Counted from the stretch's first letter, positions 36,415 to 46,110 are shown. The stretch: 64,000 nt of DNA from Desulfobotulus alkaliphilus (GCF_007830435.1 NZ_VLLC01000002.1:183549-247548), one strand, 5' to 3'. Notes: a model not told the origin generated them from the sequence alone. Translations and numbers: made by a program.

Positions 36415-36443
36415 CTTATCGGATAAAAAGAAATCTTTGTCAA
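36415..36443 (-). promoter_or_regulatory. Candidate promoter of the ADH synthase leader transcript
   Basis: Minus strand TTGACA (36443-36438) and GATAAG (36420-36415) are separated by 17 bases. The -35 is perfect; the -10 matches four of six. Confidence 0.6.
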
Positions 36444-36503
36444 GTATTGATGCAAAGCAGCAGGGATTGAGTTCGGTTTTTGCCCTGCATCGGCGCAATG
36501 TTT

Positions 36504-37367
36504 TTAAAAAACGTAGAAGTAGCGAAGGCCGAACTGATGGGTAAGAAAGCCGTTTTCAACCTCAATATCCCGCCTGTACTGGGTGAGGAGCTGATGTTTG
36601 GGTGCCAGCCGGAAACCAAGGGTAAGCTGCATGGCATGGGTTTCGGTTTCATTGTCCAGCTTATTGCCAGCGAGCTCTGTTTCTCCGCCCTTGAAATAGT
36701 AATGGCTTAAGGCCATCATGAATGATGAGGTCAGATCATAGGATACATGTGAAGCAAGGCCGAAAAGGGGATCTTTAGCTTCTTTCTGGCCTCCTTTGTT
36801 ATTGTTGTCCGTATAGAACTCAATGCTGGGGACCAGATCGAAGTAAAGGGGGCCAAAACCTTTGGTGATGGAGGCTTCAGTTTTAAATGCCCAGCGGTTA
36901 TCACCTAAGTTAATAGGTCTGTATGCATCATAGTCGCCTAGGGGAGCTTTAATCCACTGGGCTAAGGCTATCCAGAGCTGATTTTCCCGGTTGTTTACAG
37001 GCCATACGCCAAGAATTAAGGTTGGGTCGAAAAGCCCGGAGGTTGAAAGGGGTCCTGCTTGAAGGTTGCCAAAGGGAAGCAGGGCCTGAACGGAAGTGGT
37101 AATCCCGGCAATTTCTTTATAGTAAACGGGACGGATGATCTGTACGTTCATGTCAAGATTTTCTGTGTCGTCTTTTTTTCCATTATCATAGCTTTCGTTA
37201 CTCGTTCTGTGCCGGGAATAGACCAGTATACCTGTGGTGCCGTCCGGTGCGGCAATATACCCCCTTGCATCCCCTCCTGCCATGGATGCCGCAGGCAGAC
37301 AAAGGCTCAGGGTAAGCAATAAAAGAAAGGGCAGGTGGCGGGTTGCAAAAAAAGAAGATTTGTTCAT
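36504..37367 (-). CDS. Outer-membrane channel-like protein (phenol MetA/SphA-type)
   Basis: Exported beta-barrel of 287 aa. A signal peptide (FLLLLTLSLCLPAASMAGG) is followed by GYIAAPDGTTGILVYSRHRT, then alternating strands such as QIIRPVYYKEIAGITTSVQA and DPTLILGVWPVNNRENQLWI, ending in an aromatic strand (HQFGLRYFYVF). This matches the MetA-pathway outer-membrane family often annotated as a transporter of aromatic or hydrophobic compounds. AAAGGAA lies upstream of the start. The neighbour downstream is the aromatic-pathway attenuator, but a functional link is not shown. Confidence 0.78.
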   Translation of the reverse strand: MNKSSFFATRHLPFLLLLTLSLCLPAASMAGGDARGYIAAPDGTTGILVYSRHRTSNESYDNGKKDDTENLDMNVQIIRPVYYKEIAGITTSVQALLPFGNLQAGPLSTSGLFDPTLILGVWPVNNRENQLWIALAQWIKAPLGDYDAYRPINLGDNRWAFKTEASITKGFGPLYFDLVPSIEFYTDNNNKGGQKEAKDPLFGLASHVSYDLTSSFMMALSHYYFKGGETELAGNKLDNETETHAMQLTLGFRLAPKHQLLTQYRRDIEVENGFLTHQFGLRYFYVF

Positions 37368-37617
37368 GGGGGGTTCCTTTCGTTGTTTTTAGATTCAGGC
37401 GCTTGCCAATGGTCTTTGTTAGCCGCAGAGAACGGTGTTTTGTCGTTGCCGACTAAAAAAATAATATCAAGATGGGTGGCAATATACGTGCATGCTTTTA
37501 AAAAAGCCAGAAAAAAATGAGAAGTTATTCATTTTTGAAAAGGCGCAAGAGTAATACAGCCCAGTTTCAGATGGTCACTGATCTGCAGATGAAATTTTTA
37601 AAAAATTGATGAGGCAC

Positions 37618-38778
37618 TTATTTTTTCTTCATGCGAAAACATATTGCCATGGGAAGGAGGCTGGTAACAAGGAAAAAGGCAGCCATGGGAAAGGCTGAGG
37701 AAAGATTCATATGGTCCATGGCAAGGCCTGCCCCCAGCGAACCCACCAGCATTCCCATGCTGTGGGCCATGGTCAGAAGGGACATGGCACCGCCCATGGC
37801 CTTCAAACTTTTTCCCGTTTCCACGGCCATGGCCGTCATGGCGGGTACGGAGATGCCGCCGCCTGTGCCAAAAAGGATACAGCCTGTCAGAAGCCCTGAA
37901 AACCCTTCAGCCATTCCTATGGCGGCCATTCCTGCGGCCACAAGGACTCCGCCAATAAAGACCATGGCTTTTCTGTTCCAGCGGTCCGCCAGCCAGCCCA
38001 TGGGAATATTGAGAAGGCCACTGACAAAGATTCCCGACATCACCAGAATACCGATGGCATCGCTCTCCATGGCAAAGCGGGTATGGGCCAGCACGGGAAG
38101 GAAGCACCAGATCATACCGATGCCGCAGGTGTAGGCAAAACGGTAGAGGAAAATTCCCGAGAAGACCGGGTCCGTGATCAGGGCTTTCCATGGGTAGTGA
38201 TCCGGTGTGCGGTCTCTGCCGCTTTCCATGGAGCGGGGCGGAAGGAAGAAAAGGCTGGCCATACAGCCCGTAAAGGCCATGATGCCCATGGTGGCAAAGG
38301 CCCAGTGCATGCCCATCCTTGCGCTGAGTATGCCCCCCATCAGGGGCCCGAGGCTCAGGCTGATGAACATGGACATGTTGAACATGCCCATGAAAAGGCC
38401 TTCCTTTCCCTTGGGCGTGATGTCTCCGATATAGGCCTGGGCCACGGGCATGACCATGGCCGAGGCGGCACCGTGGAGAAAGCGGATGAGAATCAGATCG
38501 CTGACCCCTCTGGCAGCGATGAACAAAAAGGAGATCAGGCCATAGGCAAAAAGGCCTGCCAGAATAAAGGGTTTTCTGCCCTTTTCATCGGACATCCTGC
38601 CGAAAAAAGGCAGCAGAAAGGTCCTTGATATGGAAAAAGCGCCGAAAATCAGGCCGATGGCCAGCCCGGAGGCTCCGAGGTCATGGGCATATACGGGAAG
38701 CAGGGGCACCACAATTCCGACACCTGTCACGGCAATGAATATGGAAAAAAAGAGGGTGACAAATACAGGGCTCAACAT
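37618..38778 (-). CDS. MFS efflux-type transporter
   Basis: Inner-membrane transporter of 386 aa with 12 predicted helices. The family loop motif between helices 2 and 3 reads GRMSDEKGRKPFILAG. Helix 1 is PVFVTLFFSIFIAVTGVGIV, and the second half repeats the pattern with GWLADRWNRKAMVFIGG. Size and motifs fit drug/H+ antiporters of the DHA1 type; the substrate is unknown. A weak Shine-Dalgarno precedes ATG 38778. The helicase gene ends 55 bases upstream. Confidence 0.88.
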   Translation of the reverse strand: MLSPVFVTLFFSIFIAVTGVGIVVPLLPVYAHDLGASGLAIGLIFGAFSISRTFLLPFFGRMSDEKGRKPFILAGLFAYGLISFLFIAARGVSDLILIRFLHGAASAMVMPVAQAYIGDITPKGKEGLFMGMFNMSMFISLSLGPLMGGILSARMGMHWAFATMGIMAFTGCMASLFFLPPRSMESGRDRTPDHYPWKALITDPVFSGIFLYRFAYTCGIGMIWCFLPVLAHTRFAMESDAIGILVMSGIFVSGLLNIPMGWLADRWNRKAMVFIGGVLVAAGMAAIGMAEGFSGLLTGCILFGTGGGISVPAMTAMAVETGKSLKAMGGAMSLLTMAHSMGMLVGSLGAGLAMDHMNLSSAFPMAAFFLVTSLLPMAICFRMKKK

Positions 38779-38833
38779 GAAGGCCTGCTTCTCCGCATGC
38801 AGCGGCTGTCTGTTGACCGGTCATTTGCCGGAC

Positions 38834-40690
38834 TTAAAGGGCAATGGCACTCTGCACTTCCCCGAGAAAACGGCTGGCTTCAGAAGGCCTGCCCCTCCTG
38901 AATTCCGAAGCAGAGAGAAAAAGGCAGCGTTCCGCCCTGGTCATGGCCACATACATGAGCCGTCTTTCTTCTTCCAGCTCCGCAGCGGACTGCATGGACT
39001 TCCAGTGGGGGAAAAGCTCTTCTTCGCAGGCCACCACAAATACGGAGTGGAACTCTAAACCCTTGCTTGCATGGACCGTGGCAAGATTGACGCCCCGCCC
39101 CTTTTTTTCTTCGTCCTCTTCCCTGTCTTCCCGTACAAGGGCAGCTTCTTCCAGATAGGAAAGGAGGTTTTCCTTCTGGCCTGCCGTGTAGATCAGCTCA
39201 TCGATGTTCTCCTGACGGGCTGTGAAATCTCCCTTGTCTGCCTTGGAAAGCTGCTCCAGATAATCCATGTAGCCCGTTTTAGAGAGTACTTCCCGTATGG
39301 CAGCGTCCGGGGTCATGTCCCGGATGCTGTCCAGTACGCCAATGAGGTTTTCCAGAGCGTTGTGAACTTTGGGGCTGAGCATGCGTTTTCCCAGCATGTG
39401 CCGGGCCGCATCCTGCAGGCTGTCTCCGGCAGAGCGGACCTGCTGCATTTTTTTGACCATGGCAGGTCCGATGCCCCGCTTGGGCGTGTTGAGGATACGT
39501 TCAAAGCTGGCATCATCCTTTGCAAAGGCCGATGCCGTGAGGTAGGCGTTGATGTCGAGGATTTCCATGCGCTCAAAAAAGCCCTTGGAGCCCAGCATGC
39601 GGTAGGGGATGTTCATGGCCCGGAATATTTTTTCAAAGGCAAGGGAGCAGAATTTGGTGCGGTAGATGACGGCAATGCGGTCAAGGGGCACGCCGCTCTG
39701 GACAAGTTTGGCAATTTTTCTTCCCGTCCACTTGGCTTCTTCGTTTTCATTATAGAAATAATACAGTTCAACGGTTCCGCCGAATTTTCCGGAATAGCAG
39801 CGTTTTTCCATGCGGTGGGGGTTGTTTTGGATCAGGGCACCGGCAGCCTGAACAATTTCATCGGCACTTCTGTAATTTTCTTCCAGCCTGAAAAGCCTTG
39901 CCTCAGGATAGGTTTTCTGGAAACGCAGGAAGTGATTCACATTGCTGCCCCGGAATCCGTAAACCGCCTGCCAGTCATCTCCGACGCAGAAGAGATTGCC
40001 ATGTCCCAGAAGAAGCCGCGTCAGCTCTTCCTGGAGATTGTTGGAGTCCTGATACTCATCCACAAGGATAAACCGGAAAAGCTCCCTGTAATGGTCCCGG
40101 ATATCCTTTTCATCCCGCAGCATGTCCCGGACCTTAAGAAGAATATTATCAAAATCCACGGCATTGATGGATTTCAGGGCTTTTTCATACTGTCGGAAAA
40201 CTTCTAAGGTCTGTACCCTTTCAATTTCAGGCAGGGTCTGGATAAAGGCTTCAGGATTTCCGTGGTTTTTGGCCATGGATATTTTATATTGCAGCCGTGA
40301 CGTTTCTTTTTTGTCGATGTTCAGCCGGACAACGATTTCCTGGAGGGTTTTTTGCTGCTGGTATCCCGCAAGAATCTGGATCGGTGTTGTGTATCCTGCC
40401 CTGTCCGTATGTTTTTTGAGAATCTGCAGGCAGGCGGAATGGTAGGTGCGGACCCAGGGGAAGCTGTCCGAAGAAAGGCCCGTTTGCTGTACAAGCCGGG
40501 TTTTCATTTCTTCGGCAGCCTTGTTGGTAAAGGTGATGGCAAGGATGCTCTCCGGAGAAAAACCCTTTTCCAGCAGATGGGCTATTTTTGCGGTGAGTGT
40601 GCGGGTTTTACCGGAACCGGCTCCGGCAATGACAAGGGCAGGGCTGTCCATGTGGATGACAGCCTCCTGCTGGGCCTTGGAAAGATCCAT
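38834..40690 (-). CDS. UvrD/Rep-family DNA helicase
   Basis: Cytosolic superfamily-1A helicase of 618 aa, moving 3'-5' on DNA. Motifs in order: I GAGSGKTRTLT, Ia ITFTNKAAEEMK, II ILVDEYQDSN, III VGDDWQAVYGFRGSN, IV LEENYRS, V ATVHASKGLEFHSV, VI RRLMYVAMTRAE. It is about 100 residues shorter than E. coli UvrD or Rep because the C-terminal tail is missing. AAGGA precedes the ATG. It may act in repair or replication restart; UvrD, Rep and PcrA cannot be told apart here. Confidence 0.93.
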   Translation of the reverse strand: MDLSKAQQEAVIHMDSPALVIAGAGSGKTRTLTAKIAHLLEKGFSPESILAITFTNKAAEEMKTRLVQQTGLSSDSFPWVRTYHSACLQILKKHTDRAGYTTPIQILAGYQQQKTLQEIVVRLNIDKKETSRLQYKISMAKNHGNPEAFIQTLPEIERVQTLEVFRQYEKALKSINAVDFDNILLKVRDMLRDEKDIRDHYRELFRFILVDEYQDSNNLQEELTRLLLGHGNLFCVGDDWQAVYGFRGSNVNHFLRFQKTYPEARLFRLEENYRSADEIVQAAGALIQNNPHRMEKRCYSGKFGGTVELYYFYNENEEAKWTGRKIAKLVQSGVPLDRIAVIYRTKFCSLAFEKIFRAMNIPYRMLGSKGFFERMEILDINAYLTASAFAKDDASFERILNTPKRGIGPAMVKKMQQVRSAGDSLQDAARHMLGKRMLSPKVHNALENLIGVLDSIRDMTPDAAIREVLSKTGYMDYLEQLSKADKGDFTARQENIDELIYTAGQKENLLSYLEEAALVREDREEDEEKKGRGVNLATVHASKGLEFHSVFVVACEEELFPHWKSMQSAAELEEERRLMYVAMTRAERCLFLSASEFRRGRPSEASRFLGEVQSAIAL

Positions 40691-41211
40691 GAAAATAAGT
40701 CCTTGTAGAAGTTGGTGGCTCCGGGCAGAGGGCTGGGTACAGGTTCATGCCCCGGAAAAAAAGGCATGGTATCAGCAGCAGGCTTTCCTGACAAGGCAGG
40801 GGCAGGCCCCAAATCCTCCATCAAATTCAGCTACACCTCTCCTATGGTGTTTCGGGAGGCTTTTTTCAGCCTTTAACAGGAGATATTCACAAATTATGTT
40901 TTCATTGTTAGCGATGCTGGAAACATCGTTGCGCGTGCCCAGAGATCCTGAGCTGTAAAAATTTGCCTGCGCCCCTGAACGGACATGGTCTGGGTGCAGG
41001 TGACCTTCAAAAATATTACACTGTCTTTGAGCCGTAAGATCGTGTAAAGTTTTTTCTGTATGCGCACGGATTGCTCCATAAATTTTTTGCTTACGATACT
41101 GTTGAAATCCAGACAACACGATACTTGCAATCCCGGTGGGTGTGGCTTAATTTTTGTTTTCAACAGGCTCTGATCTTATTTCTTATGCAAGGCTTTAGGC
41201 GGAATTTATTC
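40691..41211. other. Intergenic region between divergent helicase and polysaccharide genes
   Basis: About 520 bases without a convincing gene. It must contain promoters for both directions. No ops/JUMPstart element (GGCGGTAG) was found ahead of the polysaccharide cluster on either strand. Short frames in this region overlap mutually and lack ribosome-binding sites. Confidence 0.5.
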
Positions 41212-43269
41212 ATGTTATCAATAAGAAAAGTAGTGGATTATCTGATAGGCATTCCCCGGTGGCAAAAGAGAATGCTTTGCCTTGCCGCAGATGTTTTTTT
41301 TACGTTTTTTGCCCTCTGGCTTGCCTTTGTAATCCGTATAGGCTATGGCGCTGTTCAAATAAATGATCTCTTCTGGGTTTTTTTTGCGGCACCAATTCTT
41401 GCTATTCCTGTTTTTATTCGTATGGGGCTCTACCGGGCCATTATCCGATACATCGGATCCGATGCCCTGAAAACCATCCTGCATGCGGTTACCCTGTCCT
41501 CTCTTTTGCTGGCCCTGTTTTTCTTTTGGTTCAAGGAGTATTCTTTTTTTGTTCCTGAAGGGGTTGTTATTCCAAGGTCTGTAGTTGTTAATTATTGGTT
41601 TTTATCCGTGCTTTTTATCGGGGGAAGCCGTTTTCTTGCAAGGAATATTGTAAATCGGAATATGGAGGTCCGGGGACTTTTTCTTACGGTAAAAAAAAGA
41701 AGCAAAATACATGCTTCTCCTGTGGTGGTGTATGGAGCAGGGGCGGCAGGTTTTGAGGTTATGGGAGCTCTGGTGCGTAGCAGGGAATTTCTTCCTGTGG
41801 CTTTTATTGATGATGATACAAAGCTGCATGGGCGGATTATGGCGGGTTTCCGGGTCTTTTCACCCTCCAGTCTTCCAGCGCTTATTGAAAAATATGATCT
41901 GCGTTATGTGCTTCTGGCTATGCCTTCGGTCTCAAGGTCCAGAAAACAACAGATCATTGCTATGCTTGAGCCTTTGAATATACATGTTAAAACCCTGCCC
42001 AGTGTGAATGAGGTAACCGAAGGCCGGGTGGCGGTTCATGATATCCAGGATGTGGATATTGCCGACCTGCTCGGTCGAGATCCTGTTTCCGCTCAAAAGC
42101 AGCTTTTGTCCCGTTGTATCACCGCAAAAAAGGTGATGATTACCGGCGCAGGGGGATCCATTGGTTCGGAACTCTGCCGTCAGGTGCTGAGGCAGAACCC
42201 TGAGGTGCTGGTTCTCTTTGAACATTCGGAGTTTGCTCTTTATCAAATAGAAAGGGAGCTCATTCAGATTCGAACCAGAGAATCCATTGCAACCCTTATC
42301 GTGCCGGTTCTGGCATCGGTTTGTGCATGGGGGCGGGTGCTGGCGGCACTCCGGGCTTTTGATGTTCATACCGTTTATCATGCAGCTGCATATAAACATG
42401 TACCCCTGGTGGAACAGAATATGGCTGAAGGGGTACGGAATAACGTTTTTGGTACACTGGTTGTGGCTCAGGCGGCCCTTGTCGCCGGGGTAGAAAATTT
42501 CATTCTTATTTCATCGGATAAAGCCGTACGTCCTGCCAATGTCATGGGGGCCACAAAACGGATGGCAGAGATGTTGCTTCAGGCTTTAAGTCAGGTCGCT
42601 GTGCTGGATCATCCCCTTCTGGTACCCCAGGATGAAGCCTTTGGTGCGGAAAACAAAACCTGCTTCAGCATGGTGCGGTTTGGCAATGTGCTGGGATCTT
42701 CGGGATCTGTGATTCCCCTTTTCAGAAAACAGATAGAAGATGGTGGTCCTGTAACCGTTACGCACCCGGATATGACCCGATATTTTATGACTATTCCCGA
42801 AGCTGCAGAACTGGTGATTCAGGCTGGTGCCCTGGCTGGAGATGGAGATGTTTTTCTGTTGGATATGGGAGAACCTGTTTCCATTATGGCCCTTGCACGC
42901 AGGATGATTCTTCTGTCGGGCAGCAGCATAAGGGACGGTGAGAATCCCGATGGGGATATAGAAATCGTTTTTACAGGACTACGGCCCGGAGAAAAACTGT
43001 TTGAAGAGCTCCTTCTTGATACAAAAGGCAAGGAGGCTACACCCCATCCTAAGATCTTCCGAGCCCGAGAAGAACATCCCGACTGGAATGGTTTTTCCCT
43101 TTGCCTGGACCGCATTCATGGGGCTATGAATTATTGCTTTCCCCATGGAGCCCCAGCCTTTTGTGATTGTGATGCAATCCGAAGTATTCTTATGGAAAGC
43201 GTGGATGGATACAGCCCGCAGTGTGATATTTCTGACTTGATATGGAAAAAAGTTGTTTCTGATAGATAG
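41212..43269 (+). CDS. Membrane-bound nucleotide-sugar 4,6-dehydratase (CapD/WbpM/PglF-like)
   Basis: Enzyme of 685 aa that makes 4-keto-6-deoxy UDP-sugars for surface glycans. Four N-terminal helices (about residues 20-150) anchor it. A first Rossmann motif VVVYGAGAAGFEVMGA lies near 165; the catalytic SDR domain starts at VMITGAGGSIGSELCRQ near 305. Further family motifs are YHAAAYKHVPLVEQN and SSDKAVRPANVMGATKRMAE, where the family usually has STDKAVNPTN. The start at ATG 41212 is chosen for the N-terminus; ATG 41185 is possible. It is the only plus-strand gene of the cluster. Confidence 0.9.
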   Translation: MLSIRKVVDYLIGIPRWQKRMLCLAADVFFTFFALWLAFVIRIGYGAVQINDLFWVFFAAPILAIPVFIRMGLYRAIIRYIGSDALKTILHAVTLSSLLLALFFFWFKEYSFFVPEGVVIPRSVVVNYWFLSVLFIGGSRFLARNIVNRNMEVRGLFLTVKKRSKIHASPVVVYGAGAAGFEVMGALVRSREFLPVAFIDDDTKLHGRIMAGFRVFSPSSLPALIEKYDLRYVLLAMPSVSRSRKQQIIAMLEPLNIHVKTLPSVNEVTEGRVAVHDIQDVDIADLLGRDPVSAQKQLLSRCITAKKVMITGAGGSIGSELCRQVLRQNPEVLVLFEHSEFALYQIERELIQIRTRESIATLIVPVLASVCAWGRVLAALRAFDVHTVYHAAAYKHVPLVEQNMAEGVRNNVFGTLVVAQAALVAGVENFILISSDKAVRPANVMGATKRMAEMLLQALSQVAVLDHPLLVPQDEAFGAENKTCFSMVRFGNVLGSSGSVIPLFRKQIEDGGPVTVTHPDMTRYFMTIPEAAELVIQAGALAGDGDVFLLDMGEPVSIMALARRMILLSGSSIRDGENPDGDIEIVFTGLRPGEKLFEELLLDTKGKEATPHPKIFRAREEHPDWNGFSLCLDRIHGAMNYCFPHGAPAFCDCDAIRSILMESVDGYSPQCDISDLIWKKVVSDR

Positions 43270-43356
43270 TATTCTGATTTAAAGATCAATATCTTGCTTA
43301 AAAGGCAGGGGCTTTATGAAGTGCCATCCAGATATCCCGAACTTTTCAAAAATGGA

Positions 43357-43382
43357 GACCTGCTTTTCAGGTCAATATTTTT
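43357..43382 (+). terminator. Possible terminator after the dehydratase gene
   Basis: GACCTG, loop CTTTT, CAGGTC, then AATATTTTT. It lies 88 bases past the stop, between convergent genes. Confidence 0.45.
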
Positions 43383-43476
43383 GTGGGCGAGGCTGCCATG
43401 TTTCAAGGTTTGGCAAAGATGCGAATACAATGTTTGATCATATCCGGCATCAGGGGCAAGAATGCAAACGTCTGGA

Positions 43477-44049
43477 TCAACTACCCTTGTTTGGCTGGCC
43501 GACTTTAACCCTGTCTCCAGCACCATGACCCGATAATGTCAAAAAAATATAATAAAAATAATTCTTAATCCTGAAATCCCGTATCATTCTGGCATCTGTT
43601 TCAGCAAGCAGGGCAGGATCAGACATATCTATTCCATTCACCTGAGCGAGACCAGTAATACCCGGGAGAACGTCAAAAACCTTGTGCTTTGACCGTTCCA
43701 GACTCAGTTCTTTTTGATTGAACAGCCCCGGACGCGGACCCACAAGGCTCATGTCTCCTTTCAGAACATTCCACAGCTGGGGTAACTCATCCAGCTTTGT
43801 CCTGCGGAGGAAGTGTCCAAACGGTGTAATGGCGTCAGTGCTGGCCAGATGGGTGGCAACGGAAGGCGTATCCGGCTTCATGGTACGAAATTTAACCAGA
43901 GTAAAGGGCTTCTGATGCCGTCCCACCCTTTGCTGTCTGAAAAGCGGTGAGCCTGTGTCATAGTATCCGATGGCAGCCAGCATCAGCAATAGGGGGAAAC
44001 CAAACACCAGGCCTGTCAGAGAAAACACAAAATCGAAAAAACGGATCAT
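43477..44049 (-). CDS. Undecaprenyl-phosphate sugar phosphotransferase (initiating transferase)
   Basis: Membrane enzyme of 190 aa that loads the first sugar phosphate onto undecaprenyl phosphate. ATG 44049 overlaps the upstream stop (ATGA) and has GGAGG eight bases before it. Helix: FFDFVFSLTGLVFGFPLLLM. Family motifs: FRQQRVGRHQKPFTLVKFRT, RRTKLDELPQLWNVLKGDMS, LVGPRPG and LPGITGLAQVNG. This is the short monotopic form (PglC/WecP-like), with no extra N-terminal helices. It works with the upstream epimerase gene product, with which it is coupled. Confidence 0.93.
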   Translation of the reverse strand: MIRFFDFVFSLTGLVFGFPLLLMLAAIGYYDTGSPLFRQQRVGRHQKPFTLVKFRTMKPDTPSVATHLASTDAITPFGHFLRRTKLDELPQLWNVLKGDMSLVGPRPGLFNQKELSLERSKHKVFDVLPGITGLAQVNGIDMSDPALLAETDARMIRDFRIKNYFYYIFLTLSGHGAGDRVKVGQPNKGS

Positions 44050-44984
44050 CTGAAACACCTCCTCAGGCCTTCTTCCACAGACAGGGGGGGAGTCCATCCC
44101 AGCAGTTCCTTATTTTTGCCAATATCCACCCGGAGTGACCCCAAAAGGCGATGTGCCATTTTTTTCTTCCCTGTCAGCACAGCGCAGAAATAAAGCCAGC
44201 TTTCAGGGACAGGAATCAGGCGGGCAGTTTTTCCCATGGCCTTGCCAGTGCTACGGAGCAGATCCGTTGTGGAAAGGTCTTCTCCGTCGCTGACCAGAAA
44301 AACCTCATTGGCTGCTGCAGGATGCTCCGCACAAAGCGAAATAAAATCGGTAAGATTTTCCAGAGAAATCATGCTGCGCAGATTCTTTATTGAGCCTAAA
44401 GGTAAAGGCAGACCCTTTTCCAGCCACAAAGCCATTTTTCTGAAATTACCCTTTACTCCAGATCCGTAAACAAGCACTGGCCGAATAATAACCAGCTCCA
44501 TTCCTGTGGCTGAAGCAATTTCCCAAAGGCCTTTTTCTGCCTCCATTTTGGAAATGCCATAGGGGTCCTGAGGAAAGGGTATGTCGTCAGGCTTAAAAGG
44601 TGCGAAACGGGTGGTTTTCTCTCCGTTTACCTTTATGGAGCTTAAAAAAACAAAGCGCCTGACACCCGCTTCAGCAGCCTGCCGTGCAAGATTCAGGGTC
44701 CCTTCCACATTCACTTGCCGAAACGCTTTCAAGGGGTCTTCCGCATTGTCCTGCATCATATGCACACGGGCGGCACAGTGAATCACAATATCCTGACCTT
44801 TTAGTATTTCCCGCCAGTTCTGATGCGTATCCAGACCATCAATTATTTTTCTGATACAATCACCCGGACAGGATTCCATGCCCGTTGAACGCATGACTGC
44901 AGTAAGTCTGTGACCTGACGCAGAAAGTACGCCAAGAAGGTGGCTGCCGATAAAACCATTTGCACCTGTGACAGTTATAATCAC
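44046..44984 (-). CDS. NAD-dependent sugar epimerase/dehydratase
   Basis: SDR-family enzyme of 312 aa starting with GTG 44984. The nucleotide-binding motif is VTGANGFIGSHL; the catalytic Ser is in FLSSIKVNGE and the Tyr/Lys pair in YGISKMEAE. It resembles WbpK/WbpV-type 4-reductases or 4-epimerases that act on UDP-N-acetylhexosamine and often pair with a priming transferase, as here (ATGA overlap with the next gene). With the 4,6-dehydratase at 41.2 kb, it could complete UDP-FucNAc-type or UDP-QuiNAc-type synthesis. Confidence 0.88.
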   Translation of the reverse strand: MIITVTGANGFIGSHLLGVLSASGHRLTAVMRSTGMESCPGDCIRKIIDGLDTHQNWREILKGQDIVIHCAARVHMMQDNAEDPLKAFRQVNVEGTLNLARQAAEAGVRRFVFLSSIKVNGEKTTRFAPFKPDDIPFPQDPYGISKMEAEKGLWEIASATGMELVIIRPVLVYGSGVKGNFRKMALWLEKGLPLPLGSIKNLRSMISLENLTDFISLCAEHPAAANEVFLVSDGEDLSTTDLLRSTGKAMGKTARLIPVPESWLYFCAVLTGKKKMAHRLLGSLRVDIGKNKELLGWTPPLSVEEGLRRCFR

Positions 44985-45116
44985 TTTTCTTCTTTCTTAA
45001 AAAGGGAAAAAATTTCATTATTCTATATCTCAATAAGATTTCTATTGGCCTGATGGATTTTGATTGTGTTAGAATCTCCTGTTACAAGAAACATGCATAT
45101 TTTTTCCTGAAAAACC

Positions 45117-46103
45117 CTACTCCGTAAAAAATACCGCAGCATTCCTGTTGTCTTCCAGAAACTCGTAGTGAAGGGTGCGCTCAAGGCCTTCATGCAGAGA
45201 GCAGGGCGGAGCAAAGCCGGATTTTATGATGGACGTATCAAACTGGGTGGTGGCGCAGAATTTTTTGACCCGAATGCTGCTGATGGGAAAGGTTTTTCCC
45301 GTGATACGGGCAAGAAGATCAAAGACCAGCCCTGCCATCATGCCCAAAGTGTAGGGCAGGCGTAGCATTATGCTGGAACCTCTGCCAAGTTTTTTTCGCA
45401 CACTGGCGACGAGGGTATTCATGTCGAAATCCGGCTTATCCACATAATTGTACACATGTACACCCGGCCCGAAGCCAAGGCTGTGCTCCAGAAAGGCCGC
45501 AATGTTTTCCACATAGGCCATGGATTTGCGGTTTCTGCCGCTGCCGATCATGACAAATCTGCCGTTGCTGATCTGACGCAGAAGATTGTATACATTGCCC
45601 CGGTTTTGCTCACCAAAAACCACGGTGGGACGGATAATGACAAGGGTTCTGTTTGCGGGGTCTTCTTCTTGCCACTTCTGGAAAACCCCTTCGGCCAGCC
45701 ACTTGGTGCGACCATAATCATTGAAATATTTGATTATACCGGTTTCATCGGTGCCCGGAGCTGCAAAACCATAAACAGCCACCGTGCTGGTAAAGATGAT
45801 TTTCTGAACACCCTTTTCCCGGGCCACGGTGCAGATGTTTTCCGCCCCCCTCACATTCACATCATCATAAAGGCTGAGGGGTCGCACATCATCCCTGTGC
45901 TCTGCTGCAAGATTGATGAGAACGGAATTTTCAGGGATGGATGCCCTCAGGGATTGAAGATCCCGGACATCGGCAATAACGGCCTGATCCGGGAAGGTAA
46001 GGCTTGGGGCCTTGTCCTGTATGGAAAAGGCTGAAGATTGGAATTGCAGCCTTTTACAAAAACGGGTGCCGATGAAACCACTGCCGCCGATGACACAAAT
46101 CAT
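45117..46103 (-). CDS. NAD-dependent epimerase/dehydratase, second copy
   Basis: SDR-family sugar enzyme of 328 aa. Rossmann motif VIGGSGFIGTRF; active-site Ser/Thr in FTSTVAVYG and YxxxK in YGRTKWLAE. The C-terminal third (SIMLRLPYTLGMMAGLVFDL) includes a hydrophobic helix found in membrane-associated members. It ends before a 130-base AT-rich gap and lies seven bases downstream of a glycosyltransferase. The exact substrate is unknown. Confidence 0.85.
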   Translation of the reverse strand: MICVIGGSGFIGTRFCKRLQFQSSAFSIQDKAPSLTFPDQAVIADVRDLQSLRASIPENSVLINLAAEHRDDVRPLSLYDDVNVRGAENICTVAREKGVQKIIFTSTVAVYGFAAPGTDETGIIKYFNDYGRTKWLAEGVFQKWQEEDPANRTLVIIRPTVVFGEQNRGNVYNLLRQISNGRFVMIGSGRNRKSMAYVENIAAFLEHSLGFGPGVHVYNYVDKPDFDMNTLVASVRKKLGRGSSIMLRLPYTLGMMAGLVFDLLARITGKTFPISSIRVKKFCATTQFDTSIIKSGFAPPCSLHEGLERTLHYEFLEDNRNAAVFFTE

Positions 46104-46110
46104 TTTATTT

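Noticed and set aside
36310-36498. Longer 62-aa frame covering the leader peptide
   Set aside because: Its first 30 codons overlap the promoter-like region and lack a ribosome-binding site; the short 32-codon frame fits attenuation.
40691-41211. ops/JUMPstart antitermination element before the polysaccharide cluster
   Set aside because: The GGCGGTAG core was not found on either strand; a partial GGCGG near 41200 is insufficient.
43314-43528. Two overlapping 70-aa frames between the dehydratase and the sugar transferase
   Set aside because: Opposite-strand frames of similar length, no ribosome-binding site and no family; a possible gene remnant but unsupported.
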